This document shows positions 35,911 to 45,095 of a stretch of 64,000 nt of DNA, piece by piece. A model generated the notes under the pieces. The model was not told the origin of the DNA. It saw nothing but the letters and a program-made list of their open reading frames with translations, and did not search any database. Position 1 is the first letter of the stretch; each line of letters begins with the position of its first letter. The stretch is from CALCKU01 sp964607445 (GTDB taxonomy: Bacteria > Pseudomonadota > Alphaproteobacteria > Caulobacterales > Maricaulaceae), in the NCBI GenBank assembly GCA_964607445.1, contig CAZSKN010000010.1:1-64000 (forward strand). The letters run 5' to 3'. The position numbers were made by a program, and so were the translations under genes.

Positions 35911-36782
35911 AACGAAGCCGCATCGCGCTTTTGGCGGGCACCCAAGGCTTGATAGCTCACACCGGCCAGTACAATAGCCCCTCCAATCAAAGTTATTAGA
36001 CTGGGTATTTCGTTGAGAAAAATCCAGACCCAGATCGGCCCCAGCACAACTTCGAGCAGGGCGAGGATTGATACTTGCGCTGCGGGAACATGACGCGCGC
36101 CCGTCATCACTAGAACCGTGCCAAGCCCTACCTGAAAAATCCCCAATCCGAGACAAATGAGCAAATCTTTTTGCGTTACAAAAAAACCGTCGATTAAGGG
36201 CAGCATCAAGATAAGGGTCAACACAGCGTTTAGCGTACATATTAAAATTATATTGGCCGCGGGTATCGTCCGTATAGTGACAATAGCCGCCGCGTAACAC
36301 ATCGCCATCATAAGTGCGAAAGCCATGCCGATAACCCCGTCCCCGCTCATATTGGTTCCAAAAATAATCGAAACACCCGTCACGGCAATGAGCATGGCCA
36401 AAGCGGTTCTGCGATCAATTTTTTCTTTGAGGCAAACCCATGCCATTGCAGCTGCGATAAGCGGGGTGAGCGAGATAAAAAAGATAGCATTCGCAATCAG
36501 GGTAAATTGAAATGACATAATCAAAAAGAAGCCCGACATCGCCATAACAACCGCGGCAAACCAACCCCGCCATGTCAGCGATACAAATTCGGTCTTAATC
36601 GATTTTTTTCGCAAAATTAAAAAGATGAATGCGAAAAATATAAATTGTGAAACCGCGCGGTAAAACGCAATTTGCGGCCCTGTGGCCGCGTCCAGACTCC
36701 GGTCGGCTATGCCAAGGGATGACAAGCAAACACCCCCGAGTATAATCATGACGACGGAGCGATTGTAATCTGACATTGTCAT
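35907..36782 (-). CDS. DMT-family (EamA) transporter
   Basis: 291 residues with ten hydrophobic helices in two EamA repeats. The first repeat has VMIILGGVCLSSLGIADRS and FFISLTPLIAAAMAWVCLKE; the second has ALLEVVLGPIWVWIFLNEIP and LIGGAIVLAGVSYQAL. It is an inner-membrane metabolite exporter or importer of unknown substrate. It starts about 190 bp before the lysC stop. Confidence 0.9.
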   Translation of the reverse strand: MTMSDYNRSVVMIILGGVCLSSLGIADRSLDAATGPQIAFYRAVSQFIFFAFIFLILRKKSIKTEFVSLTWRGWFAAVVMAMSGFFLIMSFQFTLIANAIFFISLTPLIAAAMAWVCLKEKIDRRTALAMLIAVTGVSIIFGTNMSGDGVIGMAFALMMAMCYAAAIVTIRTIPAANIILICTLNAVLTLILMLPLIDGFFVTQKDLLICLGLGIFQVGLGTVLVMTGARHVPAAQVSILALLEVVLGPIWVWIFLNEIPSLITLIGGAIVLAGVSYQALGARQKRDAASF

Positions 36783-36973
36783 TTCACCTTATAGGCTGTG
36801 CCGAGCTTCACCGTATTTCATATGCGTAGATACGAAATAGCCTGTTCCCCGATTAAAACCAATTTGAAGATATCATGCCACGCGGCTTGATTTCAAAAAT
36901 TCGACAAAGCTATGCAGGTTTCATGACCGGCAAATGGGTACAATGAAATTTTCCGTAAGATAGCCCGTCAAAG

Positions 36974-38221
36974 CTAGGCCGTCTCAAGCTCAAAGGCATT
37001 ATGAAGCGCACGCACGGCCAGTTCGGTATATTCCGCGTCAATCAGAACGGAGATTTTAATTTCAGATGTGGCGATAACCTCGACATTAATGCCGCGTTCG
37101 GCCAAGGCTTCAAACATGGTTTGAGCCACACCCGTATGAGAACGCATGCCAATCCCCACAATAGAGACTTTCGTCACATTCGAGTCTGATTTTATGTTTT
37201 CAAATCCTATTTCCGACTTCACACTGTCTAAGGCCGCCAGCGCTTTCTCCAGATCACGCTTCCCGACTGTGAAGGTCAAATTCGCCGCATTATCAGAGCG
37301 CGAAATACCCTGCACAATCATGTCGACACTCACATTAGCTTCCGACATGGCCCGGCAGACTTGGGCGACCATGCCCGGCTTATCGACAAGTTTTAGCAAG
37401 GTAATTTGCGCCTCATCGCGCGAATAGGCTACGCCGCTTACAACACGTTCTTCCATAGTTTCATCCTCTTTACAGACAAGTGTGCCGGGATTATCCGCCC
37501 CGACTTCGGCCATCGACGTAAGTACACGAATAGGCAGATCATTATTCATCGCCAGTTCCACAGAGCGCGTCTGTAAAACCTTGGCCCCTAATGAGGCCAG
37601 TTCCAGCATTTCTTCAAACGCAATACGATTCAAGCGCCGCGCACCCTCAACAATACGCGGATCCGTAGTGTAGATACCGTCCACATCCGTATAAATATCA
37701 CAGCGGTCGGCATTGAGTGCCACCGCTAAAGCCACAGCCGATGTATCAGATCCGCCGCGCCCCAGTGTCGAAATGCGCCCGTCATCGCTAATCCCCTGAA
37801 ATCCGGCGACGACTGCGACATTGCCGGTCCTCAAAGACGCATCAAGCGCCGCATCTTCAATAGCCGCGATACGCGCTTTTGAATGGGCCATATCGGTCTT
37901 GAGCGGGATTTGCCACCCCAGCCAAGACCGCGCCTTTACCCCGCGACGGCGCAGGGCAATCGCAAGTAATCCCGAGGTGACCTGTTCGCCGGACGAGACA
38001 ATCGCGTCATATTCATCTTCAATCGCGCCGCCTGTATCCGCATCCCCATCCAGCGCATCGACAAAGCCGACAAGACGGTTGGTTTCCCCCGACATGGCCG
38101 ACACCACCACAGCCACTTCGTGACCTTGTGACACCTCGGCTGCAACCAAAGCCGCGACATGCCGGATGCGGTCTAAATTTGCGACAGATGTGCCACCGAA
38201 TTTCATGACAATACGCGTCAT
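36974..38221 (-). CDS. lysC: aspartate kinase
   Basis: About 415 residues, first step of the lysine, threonine and methionine branch. The kinase part has KFGGTSVANLDRI, SSGEQVTSGLLAIAL and GRGGSDTSAVALAVAL, then DVDGIYTTDPRIV. The C-terminal half has two ACT domains, so feedback inhibition by lysine and/or threonine is expected. The ATG at 38221 (MTRIVMKFGG) is preferred. It is divergent from folD across 278 bases with an inverted repeat. Confidence 0.96.
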   Translation of the reverse strand: MTRIVMKFGGTSVANLDRIRHVAALVAAEVSQGHEVAVVVSAMSGETNRLVGFVDALDGDADTGGAIEDEYDAIVSSGEQVTSGLLAIALRRRGVKARSWLGWQIPLKTDMAHSKARIAAIEDAALDASLRTGNVAVVAGFQGISDDGRISTLGRGGSDTSAVALAVALNADRCDIYTDVDGIYTTDPRIVEGARRLNRIAFEEMLELASLGAKVLQTRSVELAMNNDLPIRVLTSMAEVGADNPGTLVCKEDETMEERVVSGVAYSRDEAQITLLKLVDKPGMVAQVCRAMSEANVSVDMIVQGISRSDNAANLTFTVGKRDLEKALAALDSVKSEIGFENIKSDSNVTKVSIVGIGMRSHTGVAQTMFEALAERGINVEVIATSEIKISVLIDAEYTELAVRALHNAFELETA

Positions 38222-38372
38222 AACCAACCCTAGTTAAATTCAAGCAGCGCTTTTACGCCGCCCTAGGCCCAGACGCAATAGGGAGTTTTAACAGACACAA
38301 TATTGGGTTTAAAAACAACGCAACATCTTCTCCTGCCTCTCGATCCATTATATTGATTTGACATTTAAAGCC

Positions 38373-38417
38373 GGTCTCAACACAGGCTCAAGGCCAGAAC
38401 ACACCTATGTTGAGACC
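38373..38417. promoter_or_regulatory. long inverted repeat between lysC and folD
   Basis: GGTCTCAACA (38373-38382) pairs perfectly with TGTTGAGACC (38408-38417); after one mismatch AGG pairs with CCT, leaving a 17-base loop. No T-tract follows on either strand, so it is not a clear terminator. Between divergent genes it could be an operator or an RNA hairpin in a leader. Confidence 0.4.
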
Positions 38418-38499
38418 CAGACCAAATATGATATTTACTATTAAGCCGGCTTGAGGTTAAACCCGTTAGACGATTACAGCTAATCTTTACGGAGTTCGT

Positions 38500-39387
38500 A
38501 TGCCCGCCACACCTATTGACGGAAAAGCCTATGCCGCAGGCCTGCGCACGCGCATTGCGCGAGCTGTAAAAACGCTACCGGGCCAACCGACACTTGCCGT
38601 TGTGCTTGTCGGTGACGACCCGGCCAGCCATGTCTATGTTCGCAATAAAATTAAATTCACCAAAGAAACAGGCATGCGCTCCCTTGAGCACAAGCTGGAG
38701 GCGGACGTGTCCCAGGAGACGGTCATCAAAACGGTACGCGCCCTTAATGCCGACCCCGAGGTTGACGGTATATTAGTACAATTACCCTTGCCCGGTAACA
38801 TGAATGCAGAAAAGGTGATAGCCAATATCGACCCTGACAAAGATGTAGACGGCTTAACAGAAGCCTCTGCTGGCCGTCTGTCTTTGGGTAAAGACGGCTT
38901 GCGTCCCTGCACGCCTACAGGCTGTGTCATGCTAGCCAAGGATGCCTTAGGAGATTTATCAGGCAAAAACTGTGTTATCCTCGGGCGTTCCATTCTGGTC
39001 GGCAAGCCGGCGGCGCTTTTGTTTCTTGAACAAAATTGCACTGTGACCATCGCACATTCGCGCACCCAGAACATTGAAGCGGTATGCCGAAAGGCCGATA
39101 TTCTTGTTCCGGCTGTCGGACGGCCGGAAATGGTCAAAGCCGATTGGGTCAAACCTGGAGCCTGTGTTATTGATGTTGGGATCAACCGAATCCCCAATCC
39201 TAAAAAACCCGGAAAAACCAAATTGGTCGGGGATGTTGATTTTGACGCGGTGAATTCTGTGGCCGGCTCGCTTACACCGGTGCCGGGCGGTGTCGGCCCC
39301 ATGACGATTGCCTGTCTGCTGCGAAATACCGTTATAGCGGCCTGCCAACGGCGGGGATGGGACAGCCCTAAGCTTCTTGATTTTTAA
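38500..39387 (+). CDS. folD: bifunctional methylene-THF dehydrogenase / methenyl-THF cyclohydrolase
   Basis: 295 residues that interconvert one-carbon folates with NADP. SHVYVRNKIKFTKETGM carries the catalytic Lys and Tyr, then QLPLPGNMN, DVDGL, PCTPTGCVML, GRSILVGKPAALLF and the C-terminal PVPGGVGPMTIACLLRNT. The ATG at 38500 follows ACGGAG. It precedes glpD by 92 bases. Confidence 0.97.
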   Translation: MPATPIDGKAYAAGLRTRIARAVKTLPGQPTLAVVLVGDDPASHVYVRNKIKFTKETGMRSLEHKLEADVSQETVIKTVRALNADPEVDGILVQLPLPGNMNAEKVIANIDPDKDVDGLTEASAGRLSLGKDGLRPCTPTGCVMLAKDALGDLSGKNCVILGRSILVGKPAALLFLEQNCTVTIAHSRTQNIEAVCRKADILVPAVGRPEMVKADWVKPGACVIDVGINRIPNPKKPGKTKLVGDVDFDAVNSVAGSLTPVPGGVGPMTIACLLRNTVIAACQRRGWDSPKLLDF

Positions 39388-39479
39388 TTTATTCCACCTG
39401 CCAGCGATTAAAGTCTATAAATACCAGAAAAATCAGATATAAGAGCCCCGAAATTATAGGCACTATCAGGAATTGAGCC

Positions 39480-40994
39480 TTGGACACTATATTTGACCTT
39501 TTAATCATTGGGGGCGGCATTAATGGCACCGCTATAGCCCGCGACGCCGCCGGGCGGGGCCTATCGGTTTTACTCTGTGAGAAAGACGATCTTGCCACTC
39601 ATACGTCCTCTGCAAGTACCAAGTTGATCCACGGCGGCCTGCGCTACCTTGAATATTACGAATTCAGGCTGGTCAGAGAAGCGTTAAAAGAACGCGAGGT
39701 TTTACTTCGCGCCGCGCCGCATATCATCTGGCCAATGCGCTTTGTCCTGCCTTATGATAAAGGCCTGCGCCCGGCTTGGCTTTTAAGATTGGGCCTATTC
39801 TTTTACGATTATATGGGCGGACGGAAACTCTTGCCTCCGACAAAGACCGTAAAACTTAACGCCAAAGCTCATGAAAATATATTGGAAAAACGCCTGACCT
39901 TCGGGTTTGAATATTCCGACTGTTGGGTCGAAGATGCACGACTTGTTGTGTTAAACGCAATGGATGCCCGTAATCACGGCGCCGATATCCGTACCCGGTC
40001 TGAAGTGAAAGACTTATCTGTTGCGGACGGCCTATACACGGCACATATTCACACCTTAACGGGCACGACCGAACAGGTTAAAGCCAGAGCTGTGGTCAAT
40101 TCCGCCGGCCCATGGGTAGAAGAGGTCTTGTATAAATTGCACCGCGGTAAAAATGATGCCGGCCTACGTCTGATCAAGGGCAGCCATATTGTCACAAAAA
40201 AATTATACGAGGGCGATCATAGCTATATTTTCCAAAACGCGGATAATCGTATTATTTTCGCCATCCCCTATGAAGGTGAATATACGCTCATCGGCACCAC
40301 GGATGTACCCTATACGGCGCGTTTGGGCGACGTTAAAATTTCGGAAAAAGAAATTTCATATCTGTGTGCATGCGCGAATGAATATTTCGAAAAGGATATA
40401 AGCCCGGAAGATGTTGTCTGGACCTATTCAGGGGTCCGACCTCTATATGACGATAAAAGCGCAAATGCTGCCGCCGTGACACGGGATTATGTTCTCGACA
40501 TTGACGAATTTACCAAAGGTGCGCCTTTTATGTCGATCTATGGGGGTAAGATTACAACCTCCAGAAAACTGGCTGAACATGCGATGGAAAAATTACACCC
40601 CTTTTTAACCCCGGACAAAACAGCGTGGACCCGCACGGCAAGCCTGCCGGGTGGAGATATTGCGAATGCGGATTTCGACGGCTTTAAAAGCCGGATGACA
40701 TTGCAATATCCATGGCTCGATCCCACGTTACTACACCGTCTCGCGCGCAGCTACGGAACACATATGCAAGATGTATTAGGCCCGTCCAAGACAATGTCTG
40801 ATCTGGGCAGGCTTTTTTACAAAGGGTTATCAGAGCGCGAAGTCCGGTATTTGATAGACCGTGAATTTGTAACTTCGGCGCAAGATATTCTGTGGCGGCG
40901 ATCCAAACTCGGCCTACACATGCCCGAAGATGAACGTATAGACTTCATCAACTGGTTTGATGAAACTCACACCCCTGCAAGCACCTCATCCTAA
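39480..40994 (+). CDS. glpD: aerobic glycerol-3-phosphate dehydrogenase
   Basis: 504-residue FAD flavoprotein that feeds electrons from glycerol-3-phosphate to ubiquinone at the inner membrane. FAD-binding LIIGGGINGTAIARDAAGRG is at the N-terminus, with TSSASTKLIHGGLRYLEYYE, PYEGEYTLIGTTD and VWTYSGVRPLYDD after. The start is a TTG (39480): the codon sits exactly where GlpD proteins have Met, and AGGA is eight bases upstream. GlpK (61915) and GpsA (63513) in this window complete glycerol-3-phosphate use and supply. Confidence 0.95.
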   Translation: MDTIFDLLIIGGGINGTAIARDAAGRGLSVLLCEKDDLATHTSSASTKLIHGGLRYLEYYEFRLVREALKEREVLLRAAPHIIWPMRFVLPYDKGLRPAWLLRLGLFFYDYMGGRKLLPPTKTVKLNAKAHENILEKRLTFGFEYSDCWVEDARLVVLNAMDARNHGADIRTRSEVKDLSVADGLYTAHIHTLTGTTEQVKARAVVNSAGPWVEEVLYKLHRGKNDAGLRLIKGSHIVTKKLYEGDHSYIFQNADNRIIFAIPYEGEYTLIGTTDVPYTARLGDVKISEKEISYLCACANEYFEKDISPEDVVWTYSGVRPLYDDKSANAAAVTRDYVLDIDEFTKGAPFMSIYGGKITTSRKLAEHAMEKLHPFLTPDKTAWTRTASLPGGDIANADFDGFKSRMTLQYPWLDPTLLHRLARSYGTHMQDVLGPSKTMSDLGRLFYKGLSEREVRYLIDREFVTSAQDILWRRSKLGLHMPEDERIDFINWFDETHTPASTSS

Positions 40995-41016
40995 TCATGA
41001 CATGTAAAGACTGACG

Positions 41017-41781
41017 ATGTCCCATTCAGACTCTCTTCCCGAATATATATCAACCGTGAGTGTTGATCCGGCTGAAATGGAAAGCTTTGCACGAATGGCC
41101 GATGATTGGTGGAACCCGGATGGCATGTTTAAACCTCTGCATATTATGAATGCCTTTCGGACAGATTTTATAAAGCAAACATTATGCGAGCATTTTCAAC
41201 GGGACCCAGATATGGACGCCCCGTTAAAAGGGCTCAGAATACTTGATATTGGATGCGGCGGTGGGTTGTTATGCGAACCTATGACGCGGTTGGGCGCACA
41301 GGTTACAGGTGTCGACGCGCTCGAAAAAAACCTCAAAACGGCCAAGGCACATGCGATGCTTGACGCGCTTGATATCGATTATCGTCATGGCACGGTCGAA
41401 CAGCTTGTCGCTAGCGGCGAAGCTGCATTTGACGCCGTGTTAAATATGGAAGTCATAGAACATGTCGCCAATCCCCCCGATTTCATGAAAGATTGCGGCG
41501 CAATGGTCAAAGACGGCGGGCTGATGATGTGCTCGACAATCAATCGCACGATGAAAGCCTTTTTATTTGCTATTGTCGGGGCGGAATATGTTTTGCGTTG
41601 GCTTCCGCGCGGCACCCATCAATATGAAAAACTGGTTCGTCCCATAGAAATTAGACGCTGGTTATTAGATGCAGGCTTAACACCGGAAGACAGCCGCGGC
41701 ATGAGTTTAAATCCACTCACCCAAGCATGGCGGTTTTCCGATGATCTTAATATTAATTATGTCACAATAGCTGTAAAATAG
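41017..41781 (+). CDS. ubiG: 3-demethylubiquinol / 2-polyprenyl-6-hydroxyphenol O-methyltransferase
   Basis: 254-residue SAM methyltransferase for two O-methylations in ubiquinone synthesis. N-terminal ARMADDWWNPDGMFKPLH then LRILDIGCGGGLLCEPMTRL, GVDALEKNLKTAKAHA and NMEVIEHVANPPDF are diagnostic. It starts 22 bases after glpD. UbiG beside this DUF1178/nitrilase/grx block is a familiar alphaproteobacterial order. Confidence 0.95.
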   Translation: MSHSDSLPEYISTVSVDPAEMESFARMADDWWNPDGMFKPLHIMNAFRTDFIKQTLCEHFQRDPDMDAPLKGLRILDIGCGGGLLCEPMTRLGAQVTGVDALEKNLKTAKAHAMLDALDIDYRHGTVEQLVASGEAAFDAVLNMEVIEHVANPPDFMKDCGAMVKDGGLMMCSTINRTMKAFLFAIVGAEYVLRWLPRGTHQYEKLVRPIEIRRWLLDAGLTPEDSRGMSLNPLTQAWRFSDDLNINYVTIAVK

Positions 41782-41999
41782 ACCGCCAAGTCCGGAACGC
41801 CAGTTCGCGGCTATATCGCCTAAATCCATAACAGTTTTGTAACCCATTCGTAAGCTTGTCGTAGGTCACAGGGTTTTAAACACTCTATATAATCACGCAG
41901 TCTGAATAAGCGTGAGTCCGATTTCCAGGCGGTATCGTATAGTATCGGTTTGAATGTGAGTGAATTGGCGGGTCATCGAACATTAAGTTGGAGCCCAAT

Positions 42000-42758
42000 A
42001 TGACATATACCCCCTTGCTTGCCCCCCCTCAGGTCGCGGCATTATCTCAATATAGGGTCGCAAGATCACCTATTTTTTATGGCGAGACGCTCGAAGAGAT
42101 AAAATGTCTGGAACGAGCGATCGCACGTTTCGGGCTTTTAACGCCCCTGTGCGTTATGCCTGTCAATCAAACGCTCTTGATTATAGAAGGTAAAAAACGC
42201 TTTGCGGCCCTGCGGCGTATGCAGGCTAAAGGCACATTACCACAGGATTTGCGCCAAATTCCATACATTGTACTCAAGACGGATAGCGCCCGCCCCTCCC
42301 GCCTGAACGCGCCCTGTAGGACCCGTCCACACGCCAGAGCTTCAATCCCCAAGCTTTCGCATAATCGTGAGCAATATCAACAGGTAAGACAGCTCTGGAA
42401 AGCGGGGCATACCCCCGTAGACATTGCGACATCCCTTTATATTTCAAAAGCCTGCGTCAGTGAAATATTATCCGTCACACACCTCAGCCCACAGTTGAAA
42501 TCATCCTATTTTGAGGGTCATTTAACCCGGTCTCAGGCCAAAGCCCTCGCGACCTTAGCCGATCATGGCCTGCAAAACGCCGTGCGTAGTTTTTTAGGGC
42601 CATTTGCGCAAGACACAGAAATCTTACACACCATAGCCCGTATGCCAGCGGCGTTAAGGTCTGAGTTTGAAAACAATGTCGCACAGCCCATGGAAACAGA
42701 TTCCATGGCGACATATCCCATAGAAACATCGCGCCCGCCTTTAAAGCGCGCAGCCTAA
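42000..42758 (+). CDS. solitary ParB-like protein
   Basis: About 252 residues. The first ~95 look like a ParB N-terminal domain: ETLEEIKCLERAIARFGLLTPLCV and LLIIEGKKRFAALRRM. The box that normally reads GERRxRA (CTP binding) is GKKRFAA here. A Pro/Arg-rich linker follows, then a ParB-type helix-turn-helix (GHTPVDIATSLYISKACVSE) and an all-helical tail. GGAG lies seven bases before the ATG at 42000; the TTG at 41988 is less likely. No parA or parS is visible, so it is probably not the chromosome partitioner. Its stop overlaps the convergent DUF1178 gene. Confidence 0.7.
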   Translation: MTYTPLLAPPQVAALSQYRVARSPIFYGETLEEIKCLERAIARFGLLTPLCVMPVNQTLLIIEGKKRFAALRRMQAKGTLPQDLRQIPYIVLKTDSARPSRLNAPCRTRPHARASIPKLSHNREQYQQVRQLWKAGHTPVDIATSLYISKACVSEILSVTHLSPQLKSSYFEGHLTRSQAKALATLADHGLQNAVRSFLGPFAQDTEILHTIARMPAALRSEFENNVAQPMETDSMATYPIETSRPPLKRAA

Positions 42759-43195
42759 TTAAGCTTGGTTTTGGTTTTCGGTGACAAGTGTTCAGGCAAG
42801 GCCGTGACATCGACGCCTTCTTGGACCAAAGCTGCCGCGTCTTGGGGTGTGGCTTCTCCGTAAATGCCGCGTTCCGGACTATCCCCATAATGGATTGCCC
42901 GGGCTTCTTGGGCAAAATTATCTCCAACATAGTCGCAATTATCGGCAATAGTTTGTCGTATCTTATCCGCGGCCGCATGCATCATTTGCAGGCTTTGCTT
43001 TTGCTTTAACGCGGCAGCTTCTTTCTTTCGGGCGGTCGATATGGCGGGCGACATAATCGCTTTTTGCACCCGTGTTGCACCACAATGCGGACATTGTATT
43101 AAACCTTTGGGCGCTTGGTCGTCATAATCAGACCCTTTGGAAAACCAAATTTCAAACTCATGGTCTTTTTCACATATGAGATTATATTTAATCAT
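42755..43195 (-). CDS. DUF1178 family protein
   Basis: About 146 residues of the DUF1178 family, function unknown. It starts MIKYNLICEKDHEFEIWF and has a zinc-knuckle-like QCPHCGATRVQKAIMSPAIS. A Lys/Gln-rich helix and a region with NFAQEARAIHYGDSPERGIYG follow, as in family members. Its ATG overlaps the nitrilase stop (ATGA), so the two are translationally coupled. Confidence 0.9.
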   Translation of the reverse strand: MIKYNLICEKDHEFEIWFSKGSDYDDQAPKGLIQCPHCGATRVQKAIMSPAISTARKKEAAALKQKQSLQMMHAAADKIRQTIADNCDYVGDNFAQEARAIHYGDSPERGIYGEATPQDAAALVQEGVDVTALPEHLSPKTKTKLN

Positions 43196-44004
43196 ACAGA
43201 CCATTCCGGATCATAATTCCACGCTGGAATTTTTCCGCGCACGGTCTTAACATCATCCAGATTAATATCTGCGCAGATAAATCCCGGTGTGTCATCTTCG
43301 CAACGCGCCAAGGTCTGTCCCCATGGGTCTATGATCATAGAGCGGCCCCAAGTGGCCCGCCCGTCCTCATGTTGTCCCCCTTGTGCAGGCGCGATAACAA
43401 AACATCCGGTTTCAATCGCCCGTGCTTTTAGCAATGTCTCCCAATGGGCTTTACCCGTCGGACGGGTGAATGCGGCGGGCACAGTAAGAATATCGGCGCC
43501 GTTTTGGGCGTAATGCCTATAAAGCTTGGGAAACCGAATATCATAACAGATTGAAAGTCCGATTTGCGCGCCGTTTACCTCCGTCAGAATCGCTGTTTGA
43601 CCCCGGTCATAGACACGACTTTCCTGCCATGTCTCACGGGCCGAAAGCTCTACGTCAAAAAGGTGAATTTTATCGTACCGCGCTTTAATTTGGCCGAATG
43701 GCCCGAACAGATATGACCGGTTCACCGCCCGTCTCTTCGCGGTTTTAATCGCCAAAGATCCGATCAAGAGATCAATGTTTAATTCCTTGGCAAGCGCGCT
43801 AAAGAACACCACACCCCTATCCTTGTCTTCCGTTGAAAGAGTTTCGAACAGGGATTGGGGGGCGCGCTGTAGCACATGCGTCATTTCAGGTGTGGTGACA
43901 AACCTGGCGCCGTCTGTAGCGGCCTGCCGTATAAGCATATTGGCGGCCTCGAGATTGGCGTCAATAGTGACGCCACTACACATTTGCACCGCCGCAACGC
44001 GCAT
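43192..44004 (-). CDS. carbon-nitrogen hydrolase (nitrilase superfamily)
   Basis: 270 residues with the Glu-Lys-Cys triad in TPEMTH, RYDKIHLFDVEL and LSICYDIRFPKLYR. The family includes omega-amidases and Nit1 repair enzymes that clean up deaminated glutathione. Next to grxC, a housekeeping amidase role such as deaminated-glutathione repair is plausible (inference). It follows grxC by nine bases. Confidence 0.92.
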   Translation of the reverse strand: MRVAAVQMCSGVTIDANLEAANMLIRQAATDGARFVTTPEMTHVLQRAPQSLFETLSTEDKDRGVVFFSALAKELNIDLLIGSLAIKTAKRRAVNRSYLFGPFGQIKARYDKIHLFDVELSARETWQESRVYDRGQTAILTEVNGAQIGLSICYDIRFPKLYRHYAQNGADILTVPAAFTRPTGKAHWETLLKARAIETGCFVIAPAQGGQHEDGRATWGRSMIIDPWGQTLARCEDDTPGFICADINLDDVKTVRGKIPAWNYDPEWSV

Positions 44005-44013
44005 GGGATAGTC

Positions 44014-44271
44014 TTAAAGACCGAGAAGCGGATCCAGCCCGCCACGTCTATCTAGGGCCATAAGATCGTCACACCCGCCAATATGGGCTCCGTCGATAAA
44101 AATCTGCGGAAATGTGTTTCTTCCATTAGACCGTGCATTCATTTCCTGGCGTAGGGCGGCATCCCTCCACGCCGGTATATCAGTAACCTTCACACCTTTT
44201 TTCTTAAACAGGGCTTTTGCACGCGCACAAAACGGGCACATGGCTTTGGTATACATTTCAACTTCGGGCAT
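44014..44271 (-). CDS. grxC: glutaredoxin 3
   Basis: 85-residue dithiol glutaredoxin. The active site is CPFC in AMCPFCARAKALFKKKGV; NTFPQIFIDGAHIGGCDDL holds the cis-Pro and the glutathione-binding GGCDD. It sits between comF and the nitrilase gene, all on the same strand. Confidence 0.97.
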   Translation of the reverse strand: MPEVEMYTKAMCPFCARAKALFKKKGVKVTDIPAWRDAALRQEMNARSNGRNTFPQIFIDGAHIGGCDDLMALDRRGGLDPLLGL

Positions 44272-44303
44272 AAAGTCTCCTAACTTTATTAGGGCGTCAA
44301 TTC

Positions 44304-45050
44304 CTATGTAGGGAGTGGAGCCGGTCTGACAACCCTTGCCAAGGTTAAACCATCCACAAATGACGCGCCTTCACTTAAAAGTGTTCGGGTGCAGGCTTCA
44401 AGGGTCGAACCTGTGGTTAAAACATCATCTATCAATACAATATGTGCCCCTTTCAAACGCGCCTTGGCCGCCGGTTTAACCCGAAATGCGCCCTGCACAT
44501 TACGACGGCGGTTTATAGCCGTAAGTCCCCCTTGTGTCGGCGTGGCCCGGAAGCGGTACAGCATATCGGGATCAAAACGTGCGGGTACATGTCGGGCTAA
44601 GTGCCGCGCCAATAAGGCGGATTGATTAAACCGGCGTTTAAGTCTTCGCCGGTAATGCAATGGGACAGGCACTATAAAATCTGCGGCGTCCAAATAATGA
44701 CGTCCTGCTCTGGCCATATGTTTTGCAAACATCGGAAGAGCGGCAGTCTTGCCCCCGTGTTTGAAATCCAGAACAAGACGGCGGCTGACATCATCATATT
44801 CAAAAGCTGCGCGCATAAATCTGTAATGCGGAGTTTTGACCACACAGCGTCCGCATAAAACCTCTGGCCCCATATCGTAATCAAAAGGAAATCCGCACAC
44901 ATGACAGCACGGCGCATCTAAAAACCTAAGCTTGGCCCATAGCTCGCTTTCAATCCCCGAAATACTGACATCCCCCGTCAAAAAGGATTGCGGGGGTAAA
45001 ATCGTATCCATCACGGATGTCATATGACGTTTTAAACGCTTCTTAAGCAT
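44304..45050 (-). CDS. comF: ComF family phosphoribosyltransferase-like protein
   Basis: About 248 residues. An N-terminal zinc-ribbon (PCCHVCGFPFD and VLCGRC) precedes a PRTase domain with the PRPP loop VLIDDVLTTGSTLE. FKHGGKTAALPMFAKHMAR and FNQSALLARHLARH are family hallmarks. Bacterial ComF proteins link to DNA uptake or repair; the role here is not shown. The frame extends to 45206 over the divergent methyltransferase, so a start between 45050 and 45011 is more likely. GrxC follows 32 bases downstream. Confidence 0.88.
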   Translation of the reverse strand: MLKKRLKRHMTSVMDTILPPQSFLTGDVSISGIESELWAKLRFLDAPCCHVCGFPFDYDMGPEVLCGRCVVKTPHYRFMRAAFEYDDVSRRLVLDFKHGGKTAALPMFAKHMARAGRHYLDAADFIVPVPLHYRRRLKRRFNQSALLARHLARHVPARFDPDMLYRFRATPTQGGLTAINRRRNVQGAFRVKPAAKARLKGAHIVLIDDVLTTGSTLEACTRTLLSEGASFVDGLTLARVVRPAPLPT

Positions 45051-45095
45051 GACAAACAGCTTTATCTTTCCCCATAGGTGCATCATATCGGAGTT

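Noticed and set aside
41888..41893. TATAAT upstream of the ParB-like gene as a promoter
   Set aside because: No -35 element lies at a 16-18 base spacing; the nearest TTGTCG is 26 bases away.
42000..42758. ParB-like gene together with xerD (56054) as signs of an integrated element
   Set aside because: Both sit among housekeeping genes, XerD is at its usual alphaproteobacterial locus, and no other mobile-element gene or repeat boundary is seen.
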